Below the pieces are notes generated by a model that saw nothing but the letters and a program-made list of their open reading frames with translations, was not told where the DNA came from and did not search any database. Of a stretch of 64,000 bases of DNA, positions 1 to 13,439 are shown piece after piece. This stretch comes from Symsagittifera roscoffensis (taxonomy: Eukaryota; Xenacoelomorpha; Acoela; Convolutidae): the NCBI RefSeq assembly GCF_963678635.1, contig NC_087067.1:186001-250000 (forward strand), written 5' to 3'. Each line of letters starts with the position of its first letter. The first letter of the stretch is position 1. The position numbers and the translations under genes were made by a program.

Positions 1-2190
1 CTGTCCCATGGCTTCATCGTACTGTCCCAAGACTTCTTCGTACTGTCCCAAGACTTTTCCGTGCTGTGTCAAGACTTCGCCGTGCTGTCCCAAGACTACT
101 CCGTACTGTCTCAACACTTCTTCGTTTTGTCCAAAGACTTTTATCGTACTGTCCCAATACTTCTTCGTACTGTCCATAGGCTATTCCGTACTGTCCCAAG
201 ACTTCTTCGCACTGTCCCAAGACTTCTTCGTACTGTCCCAAGACTTCGCCGTACCGTGCCAAGACTTCTTCGTACTGTCCCAAGACTTTCTGTACTGTCC
301 CAAGACTCTTCCGTACTGTCCCCTGACTTCTTCGTACTGTCCCAAGACTTCTTCGTACTGTCCCAAGACTTTTCCGTACTGTGTCAAGACTTCGCCGTGC
401 TGTCCCAAGACTACTCCGTACTGTCCCAACACTTCTTCGTACTGTCCAAAGACTTTAATCGTACTGTCCCAAAACTTCTTCGTACTGTCCCTAGGCTATT
501 CCGTACTGTCCCAAGACTTCTTCGTACTGTCCAAAGACTTCTTCGTACTGTCCCAAGACTTCGCCGTGCTGTCCCAAGACTCCTCCGTACTGTCCCAATA
601 CTTCTTCTTACTCTCCCAAGACTCCTTCGTACTGTCCCTAGGCTATTCCGTACTGTCCCAAGACTTCTTCGTACTGTCCAAAGACTTCTTCGTACTGTCC
701 CAAGACTTCGCCGTGCTGTCCCAAGACTACTCCGTACTGTCCCAACACTTCTTCGTACTGTCCAAAGACTTTAATCGTACTGTCCCAATACTTCTTCGTA
801 CTGTCCCTAGGCTATTCCGTACTGTCCCAAGACTTCTTCGTACTGTCCCCTGACTTCTTCGTACTGTCCCAAGACTTCTTCGTACTGTCTCAAGACTTTC
901 TGTACTGTCCCAAGACTCTTCCGTACTGTCCCCTGACTTCTTCGTACTGTCCCAAGACTTCTTCGTACTGTCCCAAGACTTCTTCGTACTGTCCCAAGAA
1001 TTCTTCGTACTGTCCCAAGACTTTTCCGTACTGTCCCAAGGCTTTTCCGTACTGCCCCAAGACTTCTTCGTACCGTCCCAAGACTTCTTCGTACTGTCCC
1101 AAGACTTTTCTGTACTGTCCCAAGACTCTTCCGTACTGTCCCATGGCTTCATCGTACTGTCCCAAGACTTCTTCGTACTGTCCCAAGACTTTTCCGTACT
1201 GTGTCAAGACTTCGCCGTGCTGTCCCAAGACTACTCCGTACTGTCTCAACACTTCTTCGTTTTGTCCAAAGACTTTTATCGTACTGTCCCAATACTTCCT
1301 CGTACTGTCCATAGGCTATTCCGTACTGTCCCAAGACTTCTTCGCACTGTCCCAAGACTTCTTCGTACTGTCCCAAGACTTCGCCGTACCGTGCCAAGAC
1401 TTCTTCGTACTGTCCCAAGACTTTCTGTACTGTCCCAAGACTCTTCCGTACTGTCCCCTGACTTCTTCGTACTGTCCCAAGACTTCTTCGTACTGTCCCA
1501 AGACTTTTCCGTACTGTGTCAAGACTTCGCCGTGCTGTCCCAAGACTACTCCGTACTGTCCCAACACTTCTTCGTACTGTCCAAAGACTTCAATCGTACT
1601 GTCTCAAAACTTCTTCGTACTGTCCCTAGGCTATTCCGTACTGTCCCAAGACTTCTTCGTACTGTCCAAAGACTTCTTCGTACTGTCCCAAGACTTCGCC
1701 GTGCTGTCCCAAGACTCCTCCGTACTGTCCCAATACTTCTTCTTACTCTCCCAAGACTCCTTCGTACTGTCCCTAGGCTATTCCGTACTGTCCCAAGACT
1801 TCTTCGTACTGTCCAAAGACTTCTTCGTACTGTCCCAAGACTTCGCCGTGCTGTCCCAAGACTACTCCGTAATGTCCCAACACTTCTTCGTACTGTCCAA
1901 AGACTTTAATCGTACTGTCCCAATACTTCTTCGTACTGTCCCTAGGCTATTCCGTACTGTCCCAAGACTTCTTCGTACTGTCCCCTGACTTCTTCGTACT
2001 GTCCCAAGACTTCTTCGTACTGTCCCAAGACTTCTTCGTACTGTCCCAAGAATTCTTCGTACTGTCCCAAGACTTTTCCGTACTGTCCCAAGGCTTTTCC
2101 GTACTGCCCCAAGACTTCTTCGTACCGTCCCAAGACTTCTTCGTACTGTCCCAAGACTTTTCTGTACTGTCCCAAGACTCTTCCGTACTG
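1..2190 (+). repeat. Satellite block duplicated at 1,135-bp offset
   Basis: The sequence beginning CTGTCCCATGGCTTCATCG at base 1 begins again at 1,136, and the two copies run together with few changes to about 853 / 1,988. After that the second copy lacks about four monomers and rejoins. A third start of the same type (CCATGGCTTCTTCG) lies near 2,190. The block carries rare CCATGG and GTTTTGTCC variants shared by both copies, which supports duplication of the whole block rather than independent mutation. Confidence 0.9.
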
Positions 2191-5100
2191 TCCCATGGCT
2201 TCTTCGTACTGTCCCAAGACTTCTTCTTACTGTCCCAAGACTTTTCCGTACTGTGTCAAGACTTCGCCGTGCTGTCCCAAGACTACTCCGTACTGTCCCA
2301 ACACTTCTTCGTACTGTCCAAAGACTTTAATCGTACTGTCCCAATACTTCTTCGTACTGTCCCTAGGCTATTCCGTACTGTCCCAAGACTTCTTCGTACT
2401 GTCCAAAGACTTCTTCGTACTGTCCCAAGACTTCGCCGTGCTGTCCCAAGACTCCTCCGTACTGTCCCAATACTTCTTCTTACTCTCCCAAGACTTCTTC
2501 GTACTGTCCCAAGAATTCTTCGTACTGTCCCAAGACTTTTCCGTACTGTCCCAAGGCTTTTCCGTACTGCCCCAAGACTTCTTCTTACTGTCCCAAGACT
2601 TTTCTGTACTGTCCCAAGACTCTTTCGTACTGTCCCATGACTTCTTCGTACTGTCCCAAGACTTCTTCGTACTGTCCCAAGACTTTTCCGTTCTGTGTCA
2701 AGACTACTCCGTACTGTCCCAACACTTCTTCGTACTGTCCAAAGATTTTAATCTTACTGTCCCAATACTTCTTCGTACTGTCCCTACGCTCTTCCGTACT
2801 GTTCCAAGACTTCTTCGTACTGTTCCAAGACTTCTTCGTACTGTCCCAGGACTTCGCCGTACCGTCCCAAGACTTCTTCGTACTGTCCCAAGACTTTTCT
2901 GTACTGTCCCAAGACTTTTCCGTACTGTGTCGAGACTTCGCCGTACTGTCCCAATACTTCTTCGTACTGTCCCTAGGCTATTCCGTACTGTCCCAGGACT
3001 TTTCCGTACTGTCCCAACACTTCTTCGTACTGTCCAAAGATTTTAATCTTACTGTCCCAATACTTCTTCGTACTGTCCCTACGCTCTTCCGTACTGTTCC
3101 AAGACTTCTTCGTGCTGTTCCAAGACTTCTTCTTTCTGTCCCAAGACTTTTCTGTACTGTCCCAAGACTCTTCCGTACTGTCCCATGACTTCTTCGTACT
3201 GTCCCAAGACTTCTTCGTACTGTCCCAAGACTTTTCCGTACTGTGTCAAGACTTCGCCGTACTGTCCCAATACTTCTTCGTACTGTCCCTAGGCTATTCC
3301 GTACTGTTCCAAGACTTCTTCGTGCTGTTCCAAGACTTCTTCTTTCTGTCCCAAGTCTTTTCTGTACTGTCCCAAGACTCTTCCGTACTGTCCCATGACT
3401 TCTTCGTACTGTCCCAAGACTTCTTCGTACTGTCCCAAGACTTTTCCGTACTGTGTCAAGACTTCGCCGTACTGTCCCAACACTTTTTCGTACTGTCCCA
3501 AGACTTCTCTGTACTATCCCAAGATTTTCCGTATTGTCGCAAGACTTTTCCGTACTGTCCCAAGTCTTTTCCGTACTGTCCCAAGACTTCGCCGTGCTGT
3601 CCCAAGACTCCTCCGTACTGTCCCAAGACTTCTTCTTACTGTCCCAAGACTTCTTCGTACTGTCCCAAGAATTCTTCGTACTGTCCCAAGACTTTTCCGT
3701 ACTGTCCCAAGGCTTTTCCGTACTGCCCCAAGACTTCTTCGTACCGTCCCAAGACTTCTTCGTACTGTCCCAAGACTTTTCTGTACTGTCCCAAGACTCT
3801 TCCGTACTGTCCCATGACTTCTTCGTACTGTCCCAAGACTTCTTCGTACTGTCCCAAGACTTTTCCGTACTGTGTCAAGACTACTCCGTACTGTCCCAAC
3901 ACTTCTTCGTACTGTCCAAAGACTTTAATCGTACTGTCCCAATACTTCTTCGTACTGTCCCAAGACCTCTTCGTACTGTCCCAAGACTTCGCCGTGATGT
4001 CCCAAGACTCCTCCGTACTGTCCCAGTACTTCTTCTTACTCTCCCAAGACTTCTTCGTACTGTCCCAAGAATTCTTCGTACTGTCCCAAGACTTTTCCGT
4101 ACTGTCCCAAGGCTTTTCCGTACTGCCCCAAGACTTCTTCTTACTGTCCCAAGACTTTTTTGGACTGTCCCAAGACTCTTCCGTACTGTCCCATGACTTC
4201 TTCGTACTGTCCCAAGACTTCTTCGTACTGTCCGAAGACTTTTCCGTACTGTGTCAAGACTACTCCGTACTGTCCCAACACTTCTTCGTACTGTCCAAAG
4301 ATTTTAATCTTACTGTCCCAATACTTCTTCGTACTGTCCCTACGCTCTTCCGTACTGTTCCAAGACTTCTTCGTACTGTTCCAAGACTTCTTCATACTGT
4401 CCCAAGACTTCGCCGTACCGTCCCAAGACTTCTTCGTACTGTCCCAAGACTTTTCTGTACTGTCCCAAGACTTTTCCGTACTGTGTCAAGACTTCGCCGT
4501 ACTGTCCCAATACTTCTTCGTACTGTCCCTAGGCTATTCCGTACTGTCCCAGGACTTTTCCGTACTGTGTCAAGACTTCGCCGTACTGTCCCAATACTTC
4601 TTCGTACTGTCCCTAGGCTATTCCGTACTGTCCCAGGACTTTTCCGTACTGTCCCAACACTTTTTCGTACTGTCCCAAGACTTCTCTGTACTGTCCCAAG
4701 ATTTTCCGTATTGTCGCAAGACTTTTCCGTACTGTCCCAAGTCTTTTCCGTACTGTCCCAAGACTTCGCCGTGCTGTCCCAAGACTCCTCCGTACTGTAC
4801 CAAGACTTCTTCTTACTGTCCCAAGACTTCTTCGTACTGTCCCAAGAATTCTTCGTACTGTCCCAAGACTTTTCCGTACTGTCCCAAAGCTTTTCAGTAC
4901 TGCCCCAAGACTTATTCGTACCGTCCCAAGACTTCTTCGTACTGTCCCAAGACTTTTCTGTACTGTCCCAAGACTCTTCCGTACTGTCCCATGACTTCTT
5001 CGTACTGTCCCAAGACTTCTTCGTACTGTTCCAAGACTTTTCCGTACTGTTTCAAGACTACTCCGTACTGTCCCAACACTTCTTCGTACTGTCCAAAGAC

Positions 5101-8100
5101 TTTAATCGTACTGTCCCAATACTTCTTCGTACTGTCCCTAGGCTATTCCGTACTGTCCCAAGACTTCTTCGTACTGTCCCAAGACTTCTTCGTACTGTCC
5201 CAAGACTTCGCGGTGATGTCCCAAGACTCCTCCGTACTGTCCCAATACTTCTTCTTACTCTCTCAAGACTTCTTCGTACTGTCCCAAGAATTCTTCGTAC
5301 TGTCCCAAGACTTTTCCGTACTGTCCCAAGGCTTTTCCGTACTGCCCCAAGACTTCTTCTTACTGTCCCAAGACTTTTCTGTACTGTCCCAAGACTCTTC
5401 CGTACTGTCCCATGACTTCTTCATACTGTCCCAAGACTTCTTCGTACTGTCCCAAGACTTTTCGGTACTGTGTCAAGACTACTCCGTACTGTCCCAACAC
5501 TTCTTCGTACTGTCCAAAGATTTTAATCTTACTGTCCCAATACTTCTTCGTACTGTCCCTACGCTCTTCCGTACTGTTCCAAGACTTCTTCGTACTGTTC
5601 CAAGACTTCTTCGTACTGTCCCAAGACTTCGCCGTACCGTCCCAAGACTTCTTCGTACTGTCCCAAGACTTTTCTGTACTGTCCCAAGACTTTTCCGTAC
5701 TGTGTCAAGACTTCGCCGTACTGTCCCAATACTTCTTCGTACTGTCCCTAGGCTATTCCGTACTGTCCCAGGACTTTTCCGTACTGTCCCAACACTTTTT
5801 CGTACTGTCCCAAGACTTCTCTGTACTGTCCCAAGATTTTCCGTATTATCGCAAGACTTTTCCGTACTGTCCCAAGTCTTTTCCGTACTGTCCCAAGACT
5901 TCGCCGTGCTGTCCCAAGACTCCTCCGTACTGTCCCAAGACTTCTTCTTACTGTCCCAAGACTTCTTCGTACTGTCCCAAGAATTCTTCGTACTGTCCCA
6001 AGATTTTTCCGTACTGTCCCAAGGCTTTTCCGTACTGCCCCAAGACTTCTTCGTACTGTCCAAAGATTTTAATCTTGCTGTCCCAATACTTCTTCGTACT
6101 GTCCCTACGCTCTTCCGTTCTGTTCCAAGACTTCTTCGTACTGTTCCAAGACTTCTTCGTACTGTCCTAAGACTTCGCCGTACCGTCCCAAGACTTCTTC
6201 GTACTGTCCCAAGACTTTTCTGTACTGTCCCAAGACTTTTCCGTACTGTGTCAAGACTTCGCCGTACTGTCCCAATACTTCTTCGTTCTGTCCCTAGGCT
6301 ATTCCGTACTGTCCCAGGACTTTTCCGTACTGTCCCAACACTTTTTCGTACTCTCCCAAGACTTCTTCGTACTGTCCCAAGAATTCTTCGTACTGTCCCA
6401 AGACTTTTCCGTACTGTCCCAAGGCTTTTCCGTACTGCCCCAAGACTTCTTCTTACTGTCCCAAGACTTTTCTGTACTGTCCCAAGACTCTTCCGTACTG
6501 TCCCATGACTTCTTCGTACTGTCCCAAGACTTCTTCGTACTGTCCCAAGACTTTTACGTACTGTGTCAAGACTACTCCGTACTGTCCCAACACTTCTTCG
6601 TACTGTCCAAAGATTTTAATCTTACTGTCCCAATACTTCTTCGTACTGTCCCTACGCTCTTCCGTACTGTTCCAAGACTTCTTCGTACTGTTCCAAGACT
6701 TCTTCGTACTGTCCCAAGACTTCGCCGTACCGTCCCAAGACTTCTTCGTACTGTCCCAAGACTTTTCTGTACTGTCCCAAGACTTTTCTGTACTGTGTCA
6801 AGACTTCGCCGTACTGTCCCAATACTTCTTCGTACTGTCCCTGGGCTATTCCGTACTGTCCCAGGACTTTTCCCTACTGTGTCAACACTTCGCCGTACTG
6901 TCCCAATACTTCTTCGTACTGTCCCTAGGTTATTCCGTACTGTCCCAGGACTTTTCCGTACTGTCCCAACACTTTTTCGTACTGTCCCAAGACTTCTCTG
7001 TACTGTCCCAAGATTTTCCGTATTGTCGCAGGACTTTTCCGTACTGTCCCAAGTCTTTTCCGTACTGTCCCAAGACTTCGCCGTGCTGTCCCAAGACTCC
7101 TCCGTACTGTCCCAAGACTTCTTCTTACTGTCCCAAGACTTCTTCGTACTGTCCCAAGAATTCTTCGTACTGTCCCAAGACTTTTCCGTACTGTCCCAAG
7201 GCTTTTCCGTACTGCCCCAAGACTTATTCGTACCGTCCCAAGACTTCTTCGTACTGTCCCAAGACTTTTCTGTACTGTCCCAAGACTCTTCCGTACTGTC
7301 CCATGACTTCTTCGTACTGTCCCAAGACTTTTTCGTACTGTCCCAAGACTTTTCCGTACTGTGTCAAGACTACTCCGTTCTGTCCCAACACTTCTTCGTA
7401 CTGTCCAAAGACTTTAATCGTACTGTCCCAATACTTCTTCGTACTGTCCCTAGGCTATTCCGTACTGTCCCAAGACTTCTTCGTACTGTCCCAAGACTTC
7501 TTCGTACTGTCCCAAGACTTCGCCGTGATGTCCCAAGACTCCTCCGTACTGTCCCAATACTTCTTCTTACTCTCCCAAGACTTCTTCGTACTATCCCAAG
7601 AATTCTTCGTACTGTCCCAAGACTTTTCCGTACCAGCCCAAGGCTTTTCCGTACTGCCCCAAGACTTCTTCCTACTGTCCCAAGACTTTTCTGTACTGTC
7701 CCATGACTTCTTCGTACTGTCCCAAGACTTCTTCGTACTGTCCCAAGACTTTTCCGTACTGTGTCAAGACTACTCCGTACTGTCCCAACACTTCTTCGTA
7801 CTGTCCAAAGATTTTAATCTTACTGTCCCAATACTTCTTCGTACTGTCCCTACGCTCTTCCGTACTGTTCCAAGACTTCTTCTTACTGTTCCAAGACTTC
7901 TTCGTACTGTCCCAAGACTTCGCCGTACCGTCTCAAGACTTCTTCGTACTGTCCCAAGACTTTTCTGTACTGTCCCAAGACTTTTCCGTACTGTGTCAAG
8001 ACTTCGCCGTACTGTCCAACACTTCTTCGTACTGTCCCTAGGCTATTCCGTACTGTCCCAGGACTTTTCCGTACTGTCCCAACACTTTTTCGTACTGTCC

Positions 8101-8580
8101 CAAGACTTCTCTGTACTGTCCCAAGATTTTCCGTAATGTCGCAAGACTTTTCCGTACTGTCCCAAGTATTTTCCGTACTGTCCCAAGACTTCGCCGTGCT
8201 GTCCCAAGACTCCTCCGTACTGTCCCAAGACTTCTTCTTACTGTCCCAAGAATTCTTCGTACTGTCCCAAGAATTCTTCGTACTGTCCCAAGACTTTTCC
8301 GTACTGTCCCAAGGCTTTTCCGTACTGCCCCAAGACTTCTTCGTACTGTCCAAAGATTTTAATCTTACTGTCCCAATACTTCTTCGTACTGTCCCTACGC
8401 TCTTCCGTACTGTTCCAAGACTTCTTCGTACTGTTCCAAGACTTCTTCGTACTGTCCTAAGACTTCGCCGTACCGTCCCAAGACTTCTTCGTACTGTCCC
8501 ACGACTTTTCTGTACTGTCCCAAGACTTTTCCGTACTGTGTCAAGACTTCGCCGTACTGTCCCAATACTTCTTCGTACTG
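2191..8580 (+). repeat. Satellite subfamily with CTGTTCC and CCCTACGC monomers
   Basis: This stretch is marked by paired CTGTTCCAAGAC monomers preceded by a CCCTACGCTC monomer and a TTTTAATCTT variant. The cassette recurs near 2,750, 3,040, 4,300, 5,520, 6,060, 6,610, 7,815 and 8,355. It is also seen at about 10,220 and 11,990 but not in the rest of the array. Local concentration of linked variants is what regional homogenisation produces. Copy boundaries are gradational. Confidence 0.8.
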
Positions 8581-8583
8581 TCC

Positions 8584-9717
8584 CTAGGCTATTCCGTACT
8601 GTCCCAGGACTTTTCCGTACTGTCCCAACACTTTTTCGTACTGTCCCAAGATTTCTCTGTACTGTCCCAAGATTTTCCGTATTGTCGCAAGACTTTTCCG
8701 TACTGTCCCAAGTCTTTTCCGTACTGTCCCAAGACTTCGCCGTGCTGTCCCAAGACTCCTCCGTACTGTCCCAAGACTTCTTCTTACTGTCCCAAGACTT
8801 CTTCGTACTGTCCCAAGAATTCTTCGTACTGTCCCAAGACTTTTATCGTACTGTCCCAAGACTTCTTCGTACTGTCCCAAGACTTCTTCGTACTGTCCCA
8901 AGATTTCGCCGTACCGTGCCAAGACTTCTTCGTACTGTCACAAGACTTTCTGTACTGTCCCAAGACTCTTCCGTACTGTCCCATGACTTCTTCGTACTGT
9001 CCCAAGACTTCTTCGTACTGTCCCAAGACTTTTCCGTACTGTATCAAGACTTCGCCGTGCTGTCCCAAGACTACTCCGTACTGTCCCAACACTTCTTCGT
9101 ACTGTCCAAAGACTTTCATCGTACTGTCCCAATACTTCTTCGTACTGCCCCTAGGCTATTCCGTACTGTCCCAGGACTTTTCCGTACTGTCCCAACACTT
9201 TTTCGTACTGTCCCAAGATTTCTCTGTACTGTCCCAAGATTTTCCGTATTGTCGCAAGACTTTTCCGTACTGTCCCAAGTCTTTTCCGTACTGTCCCAAG
9301 ACTTCGCCGTGCTGTCCCAAGACTCCTCCGTACTGTCCCAAGACTTCTTCTTACTGTCCCAAGACTTCTTCGTACTGTCCCAAGAATTCTTCGTACTATC
9401 CCAAGACTTTTATCGTACTGTCCCAAGACTTCTTCGTACTGTCCCAAGACTTCTTCGTACTGTCCCAAGATTTCGCCGTACCGTGCCAAGACTTCTTCGT
9501 ACTGTCACAAGATTTTCTGTACTGTCCCAAGACTCTTCCGTACTGTCCCATGACTTCTTCGTACTGTCCCAAGACTTCGTCGTACTGTCCCAAGACTTTT
9601 CCGTACTGTATCAAGACTTCGCCGTGCTGTCCCAAGACTACTCCGTACTGTCCCAACACTTCTTCGTACTGTCCAAAGACTTTCATCGTACTGTCCCAAT
9701 ACTTCTTCGTACTGTCC
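8584..9717 (+). repeat. Tandem pair of 567-bp satellite blocks
   Basis: CTAGGCTATTCC starts at 8,584, 9,151 and 9,718. The two intervals are each exactly 567 bp (27 monomer lengths) and differ at only a few bases, including the shared rare features GACTTTTATC, GATTTCGCC and GTCACAAGA. After 9,718 the sequence departs into another monomer order, so the third start marks the end of the pair. Confidence 0.88.
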
Positions 9718-10452
9718 CTAGGCTATTCCGTACTGTCCCAAGACTTCTTCGTACTGTCCCAAGACTTCTTTGTACTGTCCCAAGTCTTCGCCGTGCTGTC
9801 CCAAGACTCCTCCGTACTGTCCCAAGACTTCTTCTTACTCTCCCAAGACTTCTTCGTACTGTCCCAAGAATTCTTCGTACTGTCCCAAGACTTTTCCGTA
9901 CTAACCCAAGGCTTTTCCGTACTGCCCCAAGACTTCTTCTTACTGTCCCAAGACTTTTCTGTACTGTCCCAAGACTCTTCCGTACTGTCCCAAGATTTTC
10001 CGCATTGCCGCAAGACTTTTCCGTACTGTCCCAAGTCTTTTCCGTACTGTCCCAAGACTTCGCCGTGCTGTCCCAAGACTCCTCCGTACTGTCCCAAGCC
10101 TTCTTTTTACTGTCCCAAGACTTCTTCGTACTGTCCCAAGAGTTCTTCGTACTGTCCCAAGACTTTTCCGTACTGTCCCAAGGCTTTTCCGTACTGCCCC
10201 AAGACTTCTTCGTACTGTCCAAAGATTTTAATCTTACCGTCCCAATACTTCTTCGTACTGTCCCTACGCTCTTCCGTGCTGTTCCAAGATTTCTTCGTAC
10301 TGTTCCAAGACTTCTGCGTACTGTCCTAAGACTTCGCCGTACCGTCCCAAGACTTCTTCGTACTGTCCCAAGACTTTTCTGTACTGTCCCAAGACTTTTC
10401 CGTACTGTGTCAAGACTTCGCCGTACTGTCCCAATACTTCTTCGTACTGTCC

Positions 10453-13439
10453 CTAGGCTATTCCGTACTGTCCCAGGACTTTTCCGTACTTTCCCAACAC
10501 TTTTTCGTACTGTCCCAAGACTTCTCTGTACTGTCCCAAGATTTTCCGTATTGTCGCAAGATTTTTCCGTACTGTCCCAAGTCTTTTCCGTGCTGTCCCA
10601 AGACTTCGCCGTGCTGTCCCAAGACTCCTCCGTACTGTCCCAAGACTTCTTCTTACTGTCCCAAGACTTCTTCGTACTGTCCCAAGAATTCTTCGTACTG
10701 TCCCAAGACTTTTATCGTACTGTCCCAAGACTTCTTCGTACTGTCCCAAGACTTCTTCGTACTGTCCCAAGATTTCGCCGTACCGTGCCAAGACTTCTTC
10801 GTACTGTCACAAGACTTTCTGTACTGTCCCAAGACTCTTCCGTAATGTCCCATGACTTCTTCGTACTGTCCCAAGACTTCTTCGTACTGTCCCAAGACTT
10901 TTCCGTACTGTATCAAGACTTCGCCGTGCTGTCCCAAGACTACTCCGTACTGTCCCAACACTTCTTCGTACTGTCCAAAGGTTTTCATCGTACTGTCCCA
11001 ATACTTCTTCGTACTGTCCCTAGGCTATTCCGTACTGTCCCAAGACTTCTTCGTACTGTCCCAAGACTTCTTTGTACTGTCCCAAGACTTCGCCGTGCTG
11101 TCCCAAGACTCCTCCGTACTGTCCCAAGACTTCTTCTTACTCTCCCAAGACTTCTTCGTACCGTCATAAGAATTCTTCGTACTGTCCCAAGACTTTTCCG
11201 TACTGTCCCAAGGCTTTTCCGTACTGTATCAAGACTTCGCCGTGCTGTCCCAAGACTACTCCGTACTGTCCCAACACTTCTTCGTACTGTCCAAAGACTT
11301 TCATCGTACTGTCCCAAGACTTCTTCGTACTGTCCCAAGACTTCTTTGTACTGTCCCAAGACTTCGCCGTGCTGTCCCAAGACTCCTCCGTACTGTCCCA
11401 AGACTTCTTCTTACTCTCCCAAGACTTCTTCGTACCGTCCCAAGAATTCTTCGTACTGTCCCAAGACTTTTCCGTACTGTCCCAAGGCTTTTCCGTACTG
11501 TCCCAAGACTTCTTCGTACTGTCCCAAGACTTCTTTGTACTGTCCCAAGACTTCGCCGTGCTGTCCCAAGACTCCTCCGTACTGTCCCAAGACTTCTTCT
11601 TACTCTCCCAAGACTTCTTCGTACTGTCCCAAGAATTCTTCGTACTGTCCCAAGACTTTTCCGTACTGTCCCAAGGCTTTTCCGTACTGCCCAAAGACTT
11701 CTTCTTACTGTCCCAAGACTTTTCTGTACTGTCCCAAGACTCTTCCGTACTGTCCCAAGATTTTCCGTATTGTCGCAAGACTTTTCCGTACTGTCCCAAG
11801 TCTTTTCCATACTGTCCCAAGACTTCGCCGTGCTGTCCCAAGACTCCTCCGTAATGTCCCAAGACTTCTTCTTACTGTCCCAAGACTTCTTCGTACTGTC
11901 CCAAGAATTCTTCTTACTGTCCCAAGACTTTTCCGTACTGTCCCAAGGCTTTTCCGTACTGCCCCAAGACTTCTTCGTACTGTCCAAAGATTTTAATCTT
12001 ACTGTCCCAATACTTCTTTGTACTGTCCCTACGCTCTTCCGTACTGTTCCAAGATTTCTTCGTACTGTTCCAAGACTTCTTCGTACTGTCCTAAGACTTC
12101 GCCGTACCGTCCCAAGGCTTTTCCGTACTGTATCAAGACTTCGCCGTGCTGTCCCAAGACTACTCCGTACTGTCCCAACACTTCTTCGTACTGTCCAAAG
12201 ACTTTCATCGTACTGTCCCAATACTTCTTCGTGCTGTCCTTAGGCTATTCCGTACTGTCCCAAGACTTCTTTGTACTGTCCCAAGACTTCTGTGTACTGT
12301 CCCAAGACTTCGCCGTGCTGTCCCAAGACTCCTCCGTACTGTCCCAAGACTTCTTCTTACTCTCCCACGACTTCTTCGTACTGTCCCAAGACTTCTTCGT
12401 ACTGTCCCAAGACTTTTCCGTACTGTCCCAAGGGTTTTCCGTACTGCCCCAAGACTTCTTCTTACTGTCCCAAGACTTTTCTGTACTGTCCCAAGACTCT
12501 TCCGTACTGTCCCAAGATTTTCCGTATTGTCGCAAGACTTTTCCGTACTGTCCCAAGTCTTTTCCGTACTGTCCCAAGACTTCGCCGTGCTGTCCCAAGA
12601 CTCCTCCGTACTGTCCCAAGACTTCTTCTTACTGTCCCAAGACTTCTTCGTACTGTCCCAAGAATTCTTCGTACTGTCCCAAGACTTTTCCGTACTGTCC
12701 CAAGGCTTTTCCGTACTGCCCCAAGACTTCTTCGTACTGTCCAAAGATTTTAATCTTACTGTCCTAATACTTCGCCGTACCGTCCCAAGACTTCTTCGTA
12801 CTGTCCCAAGACTTTTCTGTACTGTCCCAAGACTTTTCCGTACTGTGTCAAGACTTCGCCGTACTGTCCCAATACTTCTTCGTACTGTCCCTAGGCTATT
12901 CCGTACTGTCCCAGGACTTTTCCGTACTGTCCCAACACTTTTTCGTACTGTCCCAAGACTTCTCTGTACTGTCCCAAGATTTTCCGTATTGTCGCAAGAC
13001 TTTTCCGTACTGTCCCAAGTCTTTTCCGTACTGTCCAAAGACTTCGCCGTGCTGTCCCAAGACTCCTCCGTACTGTCCCAAGACTTCTTCTTACTGTCCC
13101 AAGACTTCTTCGTACTGTCCCAAGAATTCTTCGTACTGTCCCAAGACTTTTATCGTTCTGTCCCAAGACTTCTTCGTACTGTCCCAAGACTTCTTCGTAC
13201 TGTCCCAAGATTTCGCCGTACCGTGCCAAGACTTCTTCGTACTGTCACAAGACTTTCTGTACTGTCCCAAGACTCTTCCGTACTGTCCCATGACTTCTTC
13301 GTACTGTCCCAAGACTTCTTCGTACTGTCCCAAGACTTTTCCGTACTGTATCAAGACTTCGCCGTGCTGTCCCAAGACTACTCCGTACTGTCCCAACACT
13401 TCTTCGTACTGTCCAAAGACTTTCATCGTACTGTCCCAA
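10453..13439 (+). repeat. Dispersed copies of the 567-type block (offset 2,438 bp)
   Basis: The block type described at 8,584 reappears at about 10,455 and 12,893, an offset of 2,438 bp, with the same GATTTCGCC / GTCACAAGA signature. Between them lie units with TTTGTACTG monomers. This shows amplification of a block together with unlike neighbours, not simple adjacent tandem growth. Confidence 0.75.
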
